Source: Maritalea porphyrae (GTDB taxonomy: Bacteria; Pseudomonadota; Alphaproteobacteria; Rhizobiales; Devosiaceae). Taken from it: DNA of 64,000 nucleotides. The stretch lies in assembly GCF_027213965.1 (NCBI RefSeq), contig NZ_JAPWGX010000002.1, forward strand, positions 186,001 through 250,000, in the 5' to 3' direction. A program made the position numbers and the translations under genes. The notes beneath the pieces were generated by a model. That model was not told the DNA's origin. It did not search any database and worked only from the letters and a program-made list of their open reading frames with translations. Of this stretch, positions 1 through 8,381 are shown one piece after another. Numbering within the stretch: position 1 is the stretch's first letter; every line of letters begins with the position of its first letter.

Positions 1-778
1 AATGTTCGGCGGCCAAGAATTTGCCTGTTCGGCCTGCCCCGGTCATGACCTCATCATAGATCAGGATCACACCAAATTCGTCACAAATATCGCGAACGCG
101 TTGATAATAGCTGTCCGGCGCAACCAATGCCCCTGTGGACGCACCGCCCACTGGTTCCATAATAAACGCTAGGACCGTGTTTTCACCCTCGGCCAATATC
201 TTTTCGCGCAAAAGCTCGGCGTATTTTAGGCCGCGCGCTTCTTCGGTTAAATTGTCACGATCCAAATAGGTGACCGGGGCTGCGGTTTTGGGCATGCCGC
301 GCATCATAGGTGCGAATGGCTCACGCAACGGATCATAGCCTGTCAGGTCCAAGGCACCAAGCGTACAGCCATGATAGGATGGAAAGCGAGAAATGATCTT
401 GTAGCGGCTCGCTTGCCCCCTGGTCAGGGCATATTGGCGTGCAAGTTTTGTCGCACTCTCCACCGCTTCTGAGCCACCCGAGACGAAAAATACTCGATCC
501 AATCCTTCTGGGGTCATGGCAACTGTTTTGGCCGCCAAATCTTCGGAAGGGTGAGTGCGGAAATGCAGCCGATAGCCAAATGTCGCTTTGTCCATTTGTG
601 CTTTGATTTTTGCCAGCACACGTGGGTTTGAGTGGCCAATATTTGACACCATAGCCCCGGAAGAGCCGTCTATATATCGTTTGCCACTTTCATCAAACAA
701 ATAGATCCCTTCGCCACGATCCAAGAAAGGGCGCGGATTACGAGATTGATAAAACAGATATGAAGGCGCATCACTCAC
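1..778 (-). CDS. Class III aminotransferase (PLP), partial at window edge
   Basis: Reading the minus strand from a GTG at 778 gives about 259 N-terminal residues of a class III (omega-type) pyridoxal-phosphate aminotransferase. The 3' end lies outside the window. Visible family features are the N-terminal [17 protein letters not shown] block, the SGSEA-like cofactor phosphate region ([12 protein letters not shown]), and [11 protein letters not shown] near the cut, which carries the Asp that contacts the PLP ring nitrogen. The Schiff-base Lys is beyond the edge. The GTG start overlaps the TGA of the upstream ABC ATPase gene (GTGA), so translation is probably coupled. Its place at the end of an amino-acid importer operon suggests it transaminates the imported amine or amino acid; the substrate cannot be told. 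Confidence 0.9.
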   Translation of the reverse strand, partial: MSDAPSYLFYQSRNPRPFLDRGEGIYLFDESGKRYIDGSSGAMVSNIGHSNPRVLAKIKAQMDKATFGYRLHFRTHPSEDLAAKTVAMTPEGLDRVFFVSGGSEAVESATKLARQYALTRGQASRYKIISRFPSYHGCTLGALDLTGYDPLREPFAPMMRGMPKTAAPVTYLDRDNLTEEARGLKYAELLREKILAEGENTVLAFIMEPVGGASTGALVAPDSYYQRVRDICDEFGVILIYDEVMTGAGRTGKFLAAEH

Positions 779-1545
779 TTTGCACCTGCGAGATGTTTTC
801 GAAGGAATTCACGCGTGCGTTTTTGTTTCGGATTTTTGAAGATCACTTCTGGTGGCCCCTCTTCGACCACGACCCCTTGGTCCATAAAAAGAACCCGGTC
901 GCACACAGAGGATGCAAAATCCATTTCGTGGGTTACGATGATCATCGTCATGTGTTTTTCGGCGAGCTTTTTCATGACCAAGTTCACCTCTTCCACCAAC
1001 TCTGGGTCCAGCGCCGAGGTCGCCTCATCAAACAACATAAGCTTGGGCTTCATCGCCAACGCACGCGCAATAGCAACCCGTTGTTTCTGCCCTCCGGAGA
1101 GTTGTGATGGGTAATAATCGATCCGCTCCAGCAAACCGACCTCATCGAGTTGTTCTTCGGCGAGTTTATTCGCCTCTGCCTTTGAAAGGCCCTTCAACAT
1201 GATGGGTGCCATGGTGACATTTTCACGGGCCGTCATATGCGGGAATAAATTGAAATGCTGGAACACCATGCCCACTTGCTGGCGCATCTCGTTGATGTGC
1301 TTTTCATACTTGCGGTAAGGCAGGTTTTTGTTCACCTGCACACCATCAAGCCACACCTCACCCCCGGTCAAAGGATCAAGGTCGTTTATAGCCCGCAACA
1401 AGGTTGATTTTCCAGATCCAGAAGAGCCAATGATGCCAACAATTTGGCCGCGGTCAACGGTCAGGCTGATGTCTTTGAGAACCTCTAAATCGCCATAAGA
1501 CTTCTGAGCGTGGCGGATTTCGACGAATTTTGTCTGTTCGTTCAT
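775..1545 (-). CDS. Polar amino-acid ABC transporter ATP-binding protein
   Basis: A 256-aa ATPase of the GlnQ/HisP family that energises amino-acid import at the inner membrane. Walker A is GSSGSGKST (residues 40-48). The Q-loop region reads FQHFNLFPH, the ABC signature is LSGGQKQR, and Walker B is [13 protein letters not shown], followed by the switch His in IVTHEMDF. Length is usual for the family. It is the fourth gene of a minus-strand operon (binding protein, two permeases, ATPase, aminotransferase). Its stop overlaps the GTG start of the aminotransferase by four bases. Substrate specificity is not visible. Confidence 0.95.
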   Translation of the reverse strand: MNEQTKFVEIRHAQKSYGDLEVLKDISLTVDRGQIVGIIGSSGSGKSTLLRAINDLDPLTGGEVWLDGVQVNKNLPYRKYEKHINEMRQQVGMVFQHFNLFPHMTARENVTMAPIMLKGLSKAEANKLAEEQLDEVGLLERIDYYPSQLSGGQKQRVAIARALAMKPKLMLFDEATSALDPELVEEVNLVMKKLAEKHMTMIIVTHEMDFASSVCDRVLFMDQGVVVEEGPPEVIFKNPKQKRTREFLRKHLAGAK

Positions 1546-1559
1546 GGTGGCTTCCTAAC

Positions 1560-2216
1560 TCAACGGGAGATGGCAATGCGGCGTTCAATCTTGCGCTGCA
1601 CCCATTCCATTGAAAGGTTGATGATGTAGTAAAGGGCCGCCGCTGCCAGATAGAACTCAAACGGGCGATATGTCTTGCCGATCATGCGTTGCGCGGAAAG
1701 CGTCAACTCACTTACGCCGATCACTGAAACCAACGCGCTGTCTTTTAATAAAGCGATCATATTGTTGCCAATTGGGGGAATAACATCGCGGACAGCTTGA
1801 GGAATAACCACTTTGCGCAAGGCTTGCCCTCGGCTCAAACCTAGCGTACGCGCGGCCTCCATTTGCCCTTTGTCTACTGCAAGAATAGCGGTCTGGATTA
1901 ACTCAGAGTTATAGACAGCAAAGTGTAATCCAAGCCCAATGACCCCGGCAACGAATGCGGGGAGATCAATACCGATCTGTACGAGCCCAAAGTAGATCAA
2001 AAAAAGCTGAAGTAGGAGCGGCGTGCCCATGAAAACCCACTCGATTAGGCGAAAGGGTTGTTTGATCAGCCATGGTGCATAGAGCGCGATTACGGCGAAG
2101 AAGATGCCAACAAAAAAGCTCAATAGTGCAGCGGCAACCGTGATGCCGATGGTCCATAGACAGCCCAACAAGAGCACATCCATGTATTTTGGCAGAATAG
2201 AAAAATCCAGTCCCAT
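1560..2216 (-). CDS. Amino-acid ABC transporter permease (HisM/GlnP type)
   Basis: A 218-aa integral membrane permease with about five hydrophobic segments. It has the EAA loop of His/Glu/Gln/Arg-type permeases (EAARTLGLSRGQALRKVVIPQA), through which it contacts the ATPase. The start ATG follows an AGGAT-like ribosome site. It is 14 bases upstream of the ATPase gene and 19 bases downstream of a second, related permease, so the two probably form the heterodimeric channel of one importer. Confidence 0.93.
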   Translation of the reverse strand: MGLDFSILPKYMDVLLLGCLWTIGITVAAALLSFFVGIFFAVIALYAPWLIKQPFRLIEWVFMGTPLLLQLFLIYFGLVQIGIDLPAFVAGVIGLGLHFAVYNSELIQTAILAVDKGQMEAARTLGLSRGQALRKVVIPQAVRDVIPPIGNNMIALLKDSALVSVIGVSELTLSAQRMIGKTYRPFEFYLAAAALYYIINLSMEWVQRKIERRIAISR

Positions 2217-2235
2217 CCGTTTATCCTTTTTCAGA

Positions 2236-2883
2236 TCAAGTGATCTGCACTTTGCGGTCCAACCAAGTTACACCTCGGCCGGCCACATAGATGATGATCA
2301 TGTAAAGAACGCCTGCGAGCAGGAACATTTCAAAGGGTTTGTACGTTGAGCCGATATAGCGCTGCGCGGTATAGGTGAGTTCAACGACAGAAATTGCGGC
2401 CACCAACGCAGTCGCCTTTATGAGCGCATTGATATTTACGCCGAGCGGGCGCACCATCAACCTAAGGGACTGTGGCAAGATCACTTTGTACATGGTCTGC
2501 CAGCGGCTCAATCCAAGCGTTCGTGCAGCTTCAGTTTGGCCCTTGTCGATGGAAATAATGGCGCCACGGATCGTTTCGGTCATATAGGCGCCAGCATTGA
2601 TGCCAAGGCCAATCACGCCGGCTTGAAATGCATCTAACTGAATGCCAATTTGCGGACCTCCAAAATATAAAATGAAGAGCTGTATTAGAGCTGGGGTACC
2701 GCGGAATACACTGACATAGGCAGCACCAATTGCGCGCAGCACAACAAAGCGAGACAATCGTGCAAACGTCCCAAGTGCTCCAAGCGTCAAACCCAAAATA
2801 GCCGTGAGGACAGACAGAAGGATGGTCACCCATGCTGCTTCAAGAAAAAATGGATAGACCTTTTGCATCAGCTCAAAATCCAT
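2236..2883 (-). CDS. Amino-acid ABC transporter permease (HisQ/GlnP type)
   Basis: A 215-aa inner-membrane permease, paralogous to the next gene downstream. It carries the family's EAA motif (EAARTLGLSRWQTMYKVILPQS) and about five membrane segments. The start ATG is preceded by a GGATAGG-type site. A 224-base gap with a hairpin separates it from the binding-protein gene upstream. This spacing is commonly seen where the binding protein is made in excess over the membrane parts. Confidence 0.93.
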   Translation of the reverse strand: MDFELMQKVYPFFLEAAWVTILLSVLTAILGLTLGALGTFARLSRFVVLRAIGAAYVSVFRGTPALIQLFILYFGGPQIGIQLDAFQAGVIGLGINAGAYMTETIRGAIISIDKGQTEAARTLGLSRWQTMYKVILPQSLRLMVRPLGVNINALIKATALVAAISVVELTYTAQRYIGSTYKPFEMFLLAGVLYMIIIYVAGRGVTWLDRKVQIT

Positions 2884-3070
2884 AACCTATCCTTTCGTTG
2901 ATTGGGGCAACTGCCACCAATGCGCCGCCATAACTCGCGCCAAAACACATGTGCATCATGAAAGAGCAACCTGATTGAGCTATTGTTCATTGTAAATGAT
3001 CGCGCAAGCCATTTGCAGCAGCAATATAGTACCGATTCAATTGCGCCCGCGACGCATCTACAAACGATGT

Positions 3071-3091
3071 CCCGCCGCAAACTGCGACGGG
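3071..3091 (-). terminator. Intercistronic hairpin after binding-protein gene
   Basis: Nine-base arms (CCCGCCGCA / TGCGACGGG) around a 3-base loop. On the transcribed minus strand the single mismatch becomes a G-U pair, so the stem is complete. There is no T-run after it. It lies 17 bases past the stop of the binding-protein gene and before the permease genes. Its likely role is partial attenuation or 3' end protection rather than full termination. Confidence 0.5.
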
Positions 3092-3107
3092 AGTTTTGCC
3101 AATAGAG

Positions 3108-3884
3108 TTAGCGGATGTCCGCACCGATCCATTTTTCGGCCAGCGCGAGGTAGGTTCCGTCTTCCATCATGGAATCCAAAGCCTTTTGCATTGCTTCTGC
3201 CAACGCTGGGTTTCCTTCACGGATGGCAATACCTGCACCAAACGGTTTTGTTTCAGGATCGTCAAACATTGCAAATTGCTGACCCTTTGCAGACATTGCA
3301 AGAATGGCGGCAATCGAATCGTTCACGATTGCATCAACTCGGCCGTTTTCCAGCTCAAGCAGTAATTCAGGCAGACCTTTGTAAGTGCTTATGCTGTAGC
3401 CCTTAGCGCGTGCCCAATCTTCGTGGGTTTCGCCAAGTGTTAGCCCAACTTTTTTACCATCCAAATCCGCAAGACTTTTGATATCAGAACCCGGTTTTGT
3501 GAAGATCGCGCGTTTGTCAGAATAGTATGGTCCAACAAAATCAACGACTTCATCACGCTCGGCGGTGATGGTCATTGAACCAACGATCGCATCATATTTA
3601 TTTGCCAAAAGACCGCCAATAATACCGTCCCATGCCGTGGTGACGATTTCAGCTTCTAGGCCCATACGTTTTGCGATTTCTGTGCCAACAGCTGGATCAA
3701 AGCCAACAACTTGGTTCTCTTCGTTCACGAAGTTGAACGGAGGGTATGCGCCAGACATTGCGATGCGAATGACACCCTTTTCTTTTAGCGTATCCAGCTC
3801 TTCTGCAACAACTGGGGTCATCCCCATTGCGGCAAAACCAACTGCGGCTACTGCAAATTTCAAAAATGTACGACGAAAGGTCAT
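3108..3884 (-). CDS. Amino-acid ABC transporter substrate-binding protein (SBP_bac_3)
   Basis: A 258-aa periplasmic binding protein of family 3. Typical blocks are GVIRIAMSGAYPPFNFVNEE, GFDPAVGTEIAKRMG, WDGIIGGLLANKYDAIVGSMTIT and the DEVVDFVGPYY hinge region. The signal peptide contains RRTFLKF, which fits a twin-arginine motif and suggests Tat rather than Sec export, followed by a hydrophobic stretch and a cut near VVAEE. First gene of the five-gene operon running to the window's left edge. Divergent from the LysR gene, which probably controls it. Ligand unknown. Confidence 0.93.
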   Translation of the reverse strand: MTFRRTFLKFAVAAVGFAAMGMTPVVAEELDTLKEKGVIRIAMSGAYPPFNFVNEENQVVGFDPAVGTEIAKRMGLEAEIVTTAWDGIIGGLLANKYDAIVGSMTITAERDEVVDFVGPYYSDKRAIFTKPGSDIKSLADLDGKKVGLTLGETHEDWARAKGYSISTYKGLPELLLELENGRVDAIVNDSIAAILAMSAKGQQFAMFDDPETKPFGAGIAIREGNPALAEAMQKALDSMMEDGTYLALAEKWIGADIR

Positions 3885-3969
3885 GTTTTCTCTCCCTTGT
3901 TGATTTCACATTTGGCCGGCATTTGCCTACCCGATGTGTCGAATTTCAAAAAAGACACTTGCATGACGA

Positions 3970-3979
3970 GCGATATCGC
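3970..3979. promoter_or_regulatory. Palindrome in divergent SBP/LysR promoter region
   Basis: GCGATATCGC is a perfect 10-base palindrome in the 134-base gap between the binding-protein gene (minus) and the LysR gene (plus). LysR proteins usually bind dyads in such divergent gaps. That this is the binding site is inference. Confidence 0.3.
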
Positions 3980-4018
3980 GCAAATAAATATATAACATCT
4001 TCAATATAGGTGAGATTT

Positions 4019-4993
4019 ATGCATAACCCGTCACATCACCGCTTCCCCTGGAACCTAGACTGGAACCTGTTGCGTACGTTCATGGTTGTTGTTGAGCAGC
4101 GTGGGATATCTAAAGCGGCCCATTTCTTGGGCCTAAAACAACCAACAATTTCATTTGCGCTGAAACGATTGGAGCAGGTCACTGAACAAACTCTGATCAT
4201 TCGCAAGCCCAATGAGTTTACCGTCACCCGGGCGGGGCAAGTTCTTTATACTGAATGCGCAACAATATTCGGCGCGGTGTCCCAATTGCCATCGCTTATG
4301 GATGTCGACAACACGGAACTTCGCGGGCATTTGTCCATTGCCATCACCAGCCATGTGATCTCTGAGCATTTTGATGACTTTTTGGATCAGTTTTCCAACG
4401 CGCACCCCAACGTCACCTACTCATTTTCAGTCAGCGAAAGTGACGAGGTTGAGACCATGATTGCACAAAACCGCGCAAGTTTTGGCATTTGCCTGTTGTC
4501 AAAAATGCCAAAGAGCCTGGACGCCTTGGTTATTTATCGAGAGTACTTCGGGCTATATTGTGGTGCCCGCCACCCGCTTTTTAGTGTGAAGGATATTGAC
4601 CCCAAGGCACTTGAAGGCGAGCCGTTTGTTGCCTTCCAAACCGAAGCCGAAGGTGGACCGCTTGAAGCGATTTCCCATCTACGTGCACGGCTGGGATTGG
4701 CCAACACTTGGCGAGGTGTTTCCTCTAGCCTGAATGAAATTCGGCGCATGATCATGTCAAACATTGGTGTGGGCGCCCTGCCCTTGCATGTGGCAGAGAT
4801 GGACGTTGCCGCCGGGCACCTGCGCCAACTCCCCCCATATGACGACCTGCCGATGATTGACATTTACCTGATTAACAACCCTGCCCGCCGAAAATCCGAC
4901 GCGGAGGCAATATTTCTTTCAGCGGTCGCAAAGGAGTTTTCAGCGATCGATATCTCAGAACGGACATACGCAACTACGCGTGCCAACAGTTAG
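4019..4993 (+). CDS. LysR-family transcriptional regulator
   Basis: A 324-aa regulator with an N-terminal winged HTH (WNLLRTFMVVVEQRGISKAA then LKQPTISFALKRLE) and a periplasmic-binding-like effector domain from about residue 95. The ATG at 4019 is preferred over the in-frame GTG at 4010 because AGGTGAG just before it is a good ribosome site. It is transcribed away from the amino-acid importer operon, the usual arrangement for a LysR protein controlling its divergent neighbour. Effector unknown. Confidence 0.92.
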   Translation: MHNPSHHRFPWNLDWNLLRTFMVVVEQRGISKAAHFLGLKQPTISFALKRLEQVTEQTLIIRKPNEFTVTRAGQVLYTECATIFGAVSQLPSLMDVDNTELRGHLSIAITSHVISEHFDDFLDQFSNAHPNVTYSFSVSESDEVETMIAQNRASFGICLLSKMPKSLDALVIYREYFGLYCGARHPLFSVKDIDPKALEGEPFVAFQTEAEGGPLEAISHLRARLGLANTWRGVSSSLNEIRRMIMSNIGVGALPLHVAEMDVAAGHLRQLPPYDDLPMIDIYLINNPARRKSDAEAIFLSAVAKEFSAIDISERTYATTRANS

Positions 4994-5175
4994 CTTGCGA
5001 TCGACCAGCGTGCGCCAGAAGCTGCTCCGAAGCATCTAAATCCAGTAAGGACGTGGGTGTGCGGCAATTTCTTAGGTGAAACACAATCGTTTCGTCCGGC
5101 CACACAACAAAAACACATTCACTATTTCATTATGCAAAAGCCATACTAAAGTCTGTCAAATTTTAGGAGGTTGTT

Positions 5176-6330
5176 TTGCGTCATTGGTTGTTGTTTACGC
5201 CCATATTAGTTGCTGCACTTGGGTATGGTTTTTCTTTTCCACTACTTGCAATAGTTCTAGACAACAATGGCGTTAACTCTGGAACAATTGGCTTAATTTC
5301 CGCCATGCCAGCCCTTGGATGGCTCATTGTCCAGCCGTTTTTGCCTTTCCTTCAAACCAAGTTCTCGACAAAAACACTGCTTTTGTTGTTTTTGAGTGTG
5401 GCAGCAATTTCTATTCTTGGATTCGCGCTTACTAGTGACCTTGCGGCATGGTTCGCCCTTCGCTTTATATTTGGCGGCAGTCTTGGGCTTTTTTTCCGCG
5501 TTGGCGAGTATTGGGTAAACGTTGTTACTAAGACAAAGAACCGCGGGAGGATTACTGGTGCATATTCATTCTCGTTCTTCTTTGGCATTGCGCTTGGAAG
5601 TCTTATACAACCTGAAATCGGGCAAAGTGGTTTCTTTCCATTTCTTTCAGTTTCTGCAGCACTCGTATTGGGTGGATTGTTGATCCTGCCCACGAAAGAC
5701 GAAACGGTTTCTGAACCCGTTTCAGTCGAAGATCATTCCAATGGCATGATCCCGTCCCGGTTGTTGCTTTTGTTACCTTTGGCCGCTTTTGGCGTCATTG
5801 TTTATGGCGTTTTTGAGGACATTCCTGCCTATTTAATTTCAGTTTACGCGCTGCGCGTTGGTTTTGAAGCCGATATTGCGGCCTACACACTTACAGCGTT
5901 TGCGCTTGGCGGTTTGGTTTTTCCGATGCCTATCGGCATTCTTTCAGACAGAATCGGTCGACAACCAACGCTAACAATTTGTGCTGTCATAGGTGCAATG
6001 GGAGCGGTAGCACTCCCTTTCGCTCTTTCCAGCGCGACCGCATTTTTGTTGGTGCTGTTCGTTTGGGGAGGTTGCGTATCCTGTATCTATAGCGTCACCA
6101 TTTCTATGATTGGCGATCGCTATAAAGGCAAAGACCTTGCCAATGCTAATGCGGGATTTGGAATGTTCTACGCACTTGCAGCGCTTATCGGGCCGATCTT
6201 AAACGGATTTTCTATGCAGGCATGGGAACCACATGGCCTCTTTGTTCCCAGTTTCATACTTTTCACCATATTGTCGGTTTTTAGTCTTACTTGGAAATTG
6301 GGCGCGCCGAAAAACCAGGTCCCTGCATGA
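5176..6330 (+). CDS. MFS transporter
   Basis: A 384-aa major facilitator protein with about 12 hydrophobic segments. The start is a TTG with a perfect AGGAGG six bases ahead. The first half has FRVGEYWVNVVTKTKNRGRITGAY-like residues, as in YcaD-related exporters. The second half carries the conserved loop PIGILSDRIGRQPT. Substrate unknown. It stands between the LysR gene and the LuxR-type cluster and may be the first gene of the accessory block; no overlap links it to the regulators. Confidence 0.88.
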   Translation: MRHWLLFTPILVAALGYGFSFPLLAIVLDNNGVNSGTIGLISAMPALGWLIVQPFLPFLQTKFSTKTLLLLFLSVAAISILGFALTSDLAAWFALRFIFGGSLGLFFRVGEYWVNVVTKTKNRGRITGAYSFSFFFGIALGSLIQPEIGQSGFFPFLSVSAALVLGGLLILPTKDETVSEPVSVEDHSNGMIPSRLLLLLPLAAFGVIVYGVFEDIPAYLISVYALRVGFEADIAAYTLTAFALGGLVFPMPIGILSDRIGRQPTLTICAVIGAMGAVALPFALSSATAFLLVLFVWGGCVSCIYSVTISMIGDRYKGKDLANANAGFGMFYALAALIGPILNGFSMQAWEPHGLFVPSFILFTILSVFSLTWKLGAPKNQVPA

Positions 6331-6390
6331 ACAAACTGCATGGTCCAACAAATAGCATGCATCAATATGTGATCTTTTTTGGTGTACTAA

Positions 6391-6603
6391 ATGTCTGAAG
6401 AACTATGTGGGCTATCGTTAAGAGAAAAGGAATGCTTGGAGCTTCTTGCTGTCGGTCTTCGCCCTGCTAACATTGGAGTGCAATTGCAGATCAGCCGCCG
6501 TACAGTTGAAAGTTACATAGAGTCCGCAAAGCTAAAGCTAAATGCAAGGACACGCGATCAAGCGATAGCGATCGCAATTCAGGCCAGAATTATCCAGCCG
6601 TGA
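6391..6603 (+). CDS. Stand-alone LuxR-type (GerE) HTH protein, 70 aa
   Basis: Almost the whole protein is a GerE/LuxR DNA-binding domain: LSLREKECLELLAVGLRPA, then IGVQLQISRRTVESYIE, then AKLKLNARTRDQAIAIAI. No sensor domain precedes it. It ends 110 bases before three larger LuxR-type paralogs whose HTH parts match it in order (RDxAxAxA near the C-terminus). It could act as a DNA-binding partner or competitor of those proteins. Its ribosome site is weak (GGTG). It may be a remnant of a full-length paralog, but its own start and stop are intact. Confidence 0.75.
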   Translation: MSEELCGLSLREKECLELLAVGLRPANIGVQLQISRRTVESYIESAKLKLNARTRDQAIAIAIQARIIQP

Positions 6604-6613
6604 ACCCAATTTG

Positions 6614-6631
6614 GCACTTTTTACGGTATTG
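6614..6631 (+). repeat. 18-base motif, copy 1
   Basis: GCACTTTTTACGGTATTG, 82 bases before the start of the next LuxR-type gene. It matches copies at 8308 and 9165 under the consensus GCACTTWTTACGGWATTG. All three sit just after the stop of one cluster gene and 58-95 bases before the next start, as promoter or operator elements would. Here and at 9165 it is preceded by TTG, giving TTGGCAC. The role is inferred. Confidence 0.6.
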
Positions 6632-6712
6632 CGTCATGCCTTGGGTGCTACAAAAATTGCACCAAAAGTCATGGCGAATTCGCATAGATATATTTTGGGG
6701 GAAATTGCTGAA

Positions 6713-7483
6713 ATGAACGCTCGAAATACCTTCTTAGACATTGCCTATCAAACTCGAGAGACAACCTGTTTGGACACGCATTGGAAGCGATGCCAATTTG
6801 CTTTTGAAGAGCTGGGAATAGACGGGATCGGATATGGCATCATTCCGTTTCGCTCAGAAGTGTTTTTGCAAGGATCAAGCAACGCTATGATGTTCCGTCA
6901 CAGCTACCCCAAAGGCTGGGCGGACGATACGGGGCCGCAAAGACTGCTTGATGATGATGTTACAATCCCCTTGCTTGCATCGGGACGTGACGATTTGATC
7001 TGGGTTGATACAGAGGAATTATTGGACCAAGCGGAGATCCCCGACCAAGAGCGAAAACGCTTTGTCGTGCAAAACGAAATCGACCGGGCATATGAGATGA
7101 ACCAAGGGGTGACGATCGCTTTGGATATCGACCAAATCAACGGGGTTACCTCCGGCATGGGATTGAGGAATTCATCCATGACCGAATCCGAATTCGGCGC
7201 ATATTGGTCGACGCATCAGCACCAACTCAAGGCCATATGCTCTGTCCTTGATACAGGTATCCGCAAAGACCATCTGCCATCCTATGTTGGGCTAACGACG
7301 ACCGAGCGTGATTGCCTTAGCCTTGCAGCCTCTGGGCGGCAGTTTGCTGAGATTGAGTATTTGATGCGATTGAGCGAAGACCAAGTCAAAAAAGCATTCA
7401 CCCGATGCCGAAGAAAACTGCAGGCAAAAACGCGCGATCACGCGGTAGCCAAGGCGCTGGTTCTGGGGTTGATCAACCCATGA
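6713..7483 (+). CDS. LuxR-family regulator, autoinducer-binding-like domain plus HTH (paralog B)
   Basis: A 256-aa protein. The N-terminal ~180 residues resemble the autoinducer-binding domain of LuxR/TraR proteins: an aromatic stretch FRHSYPKGWADD, an acidic DDD where D70-P71 would be, a Trp in LIWVD, and the glycine-rich SGMGLRNSS segment. The C-terminal 64 residues are a GerE-type HTH with an unusual recognition region (LSEDQVKKAF). ATG 6713 is preferred over an in-frame TTG at 6611: it has GGGGGA ten bases ahead and matches the start and length of paralog C. No LuxI-type synthase is in the window, so it would be a LuxR solo. The ligand is unknown. Confidence 0.85.
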   Translation: MNARNTFLDIAYQTRETTCLDTHWKRCQFAFEELGIDGIGYGIIPFRSEVFLQGSSNAMMFRHSYPKGWADDTGPQRLLDDDVTIPLLASGRDDLIWVDTEELLDQAEIPDQERKRFVVQNEIDRAYEMNQGVTIALDIDQINGVTSGMGLRNSSMTESEFGAYWSTHQHQLKAICSVLDTGIRKDHLPSYVGLTTTERDCLSLAASGRQFAEIEYLMRLSEDQVKKAFTRCRRKLQAKTRDHAVAKALVLGLINP

Positions 7484-7534
7484 TCTACGACATATCGACG
7501 AGTGCGGGCATTTGGGCAGTGAGAAGTTGCTGAG

Positions 7535-8305
7535 ATGAATTTTCACAATTCGATAATTGAATTATCTGACTTTGTTCGAGGGGATCATAGTCTGGACAGC
7601 GTTTGGCGCAAATGCTCAGAAACATTTGCTGAAGTTGGCATCGACGGGATCGGATATGGCATTATTCCATTTCGCTCCGAGGTATTTTTACAAGGATCAA
7701 GCAACGCTGTCATGTTTCGTCATAGCTACCCCCAAGGGTGGGCGGACGACACGGGCCCGCAAGGATTGCTAGACAATGATATCACCGCATCGTTGCTTGT
7801 ATCTGGGCGTGATGACATGACGTGGGTAGATTCTGACGATTTGTTGGAAACCGCAAACATTCCCACGGAAGACAGACGGCGCTTTGCCACTCAGGACGCG
7901 ATTGACCGTGCGTACAAGATGAACCAAGGAGTAACGGTGGCCTTGGATATAGATAACACCCACGGCGTTACTTCCGGCATGGGCTTAAGGAATTCGACCA
8001 TGTCCGACTTGGAGTTTGTTACATTTTGGAACATTCATAGAGGCTATCTCAAAGCAATTTGTTCTATACTCGACACGAGTATCCGCAAAGACCATCTGCC
8101 ATCCTACGTTGGCCTAACAACAACCGAGCGGGATTGCCTGAATTTTGCGGAGTCTGGACGACAGTTTGCTGAGATTGAGTATTTGATGCGGCTGAGTGAA
8201 GACCAAGTGAAAAAAACATTCTCCCGCTGCCGAAAAAAGCTGCAAGCAAAAACGCGCGATCACGCGGTGGCCAAGGCATTGGTTCTGGGGTTGATCACCC
8301 CCTAG
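7535..8305 (+). CDS. LuxR-family regulator, autoinducer-binding-like domain plus HTH (paralog C)
   Basis: A 256-aa close paralog of the gene just upstream, aligning end to end without gaps. Long blocks are identical, such as GIDGIGYGIIPFRSEVFLQ, SYVGLTTTERDCL and AEIEYLMRLSEDQVKK. Divergence is concentrated in residues 1-34, the middle of the sensor domain (about 95-125) and around 155-175, so ligand choice may have changed while DNA recognition stayed the same. It starts 51 bases after paralog B without its own copy of the 18-base motif, so the two are probably co-transcribed. A recent tandem duplication. Confidence 0.85.
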   Translation: MNFHNSIIELSDFVRGDHSLDSVWRKCSETFAEVGIDGIGYGIIPFRSEVFLQGSSNAVMFRHSYPQGWADDTGPQGLLDNDITASLLVSGRDDMTWVDSDDLLETANIPTEDRRRFATQDAIDRAYKMNQGVTVALDIDNTHGVTSGMGLRNSTMSDLEFVTFWNIHRGYLKAICSILDTSIRKDHLPSYVGLTTTERDCLNFAESGRQFAEIEYLMRLSEDQVKKTFSRCRKKLQAKTRDHAVAKALVLGLITP

Positions 8306-8307
8306 AT

Positions 8308-8325
8308 GCACTTATTACGGTATTG
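8308..8325 (+). repeat. 18-base motif, copy 2
   Basis: GCACTTATTACGGTATTG, three bases after the stop of paralog C and 56 bases before the TTG start of paralog D. It differs from copy 1 at one position. It lacks the TTGG extension of the other two copies, so the 18-base core rather than a -35-like TTGGCA is what is conserved. Confidence 0.6.
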
Positions 8326-8381
8326 GTAAGAATGGTGAAAAGAATAGAATGGTGCCGCCCTTACCAAGGAAATGAATTGCT

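Noticed and set aside
6611-6634. Sigma-54 promoter (TGGCAC element) in the 18-base motif
   Set aside because: TGGCAC is present at 6612 and 9163 but the required GC at the -12 spacing is GG, and the copy at 8308 lacks TGG altogether.
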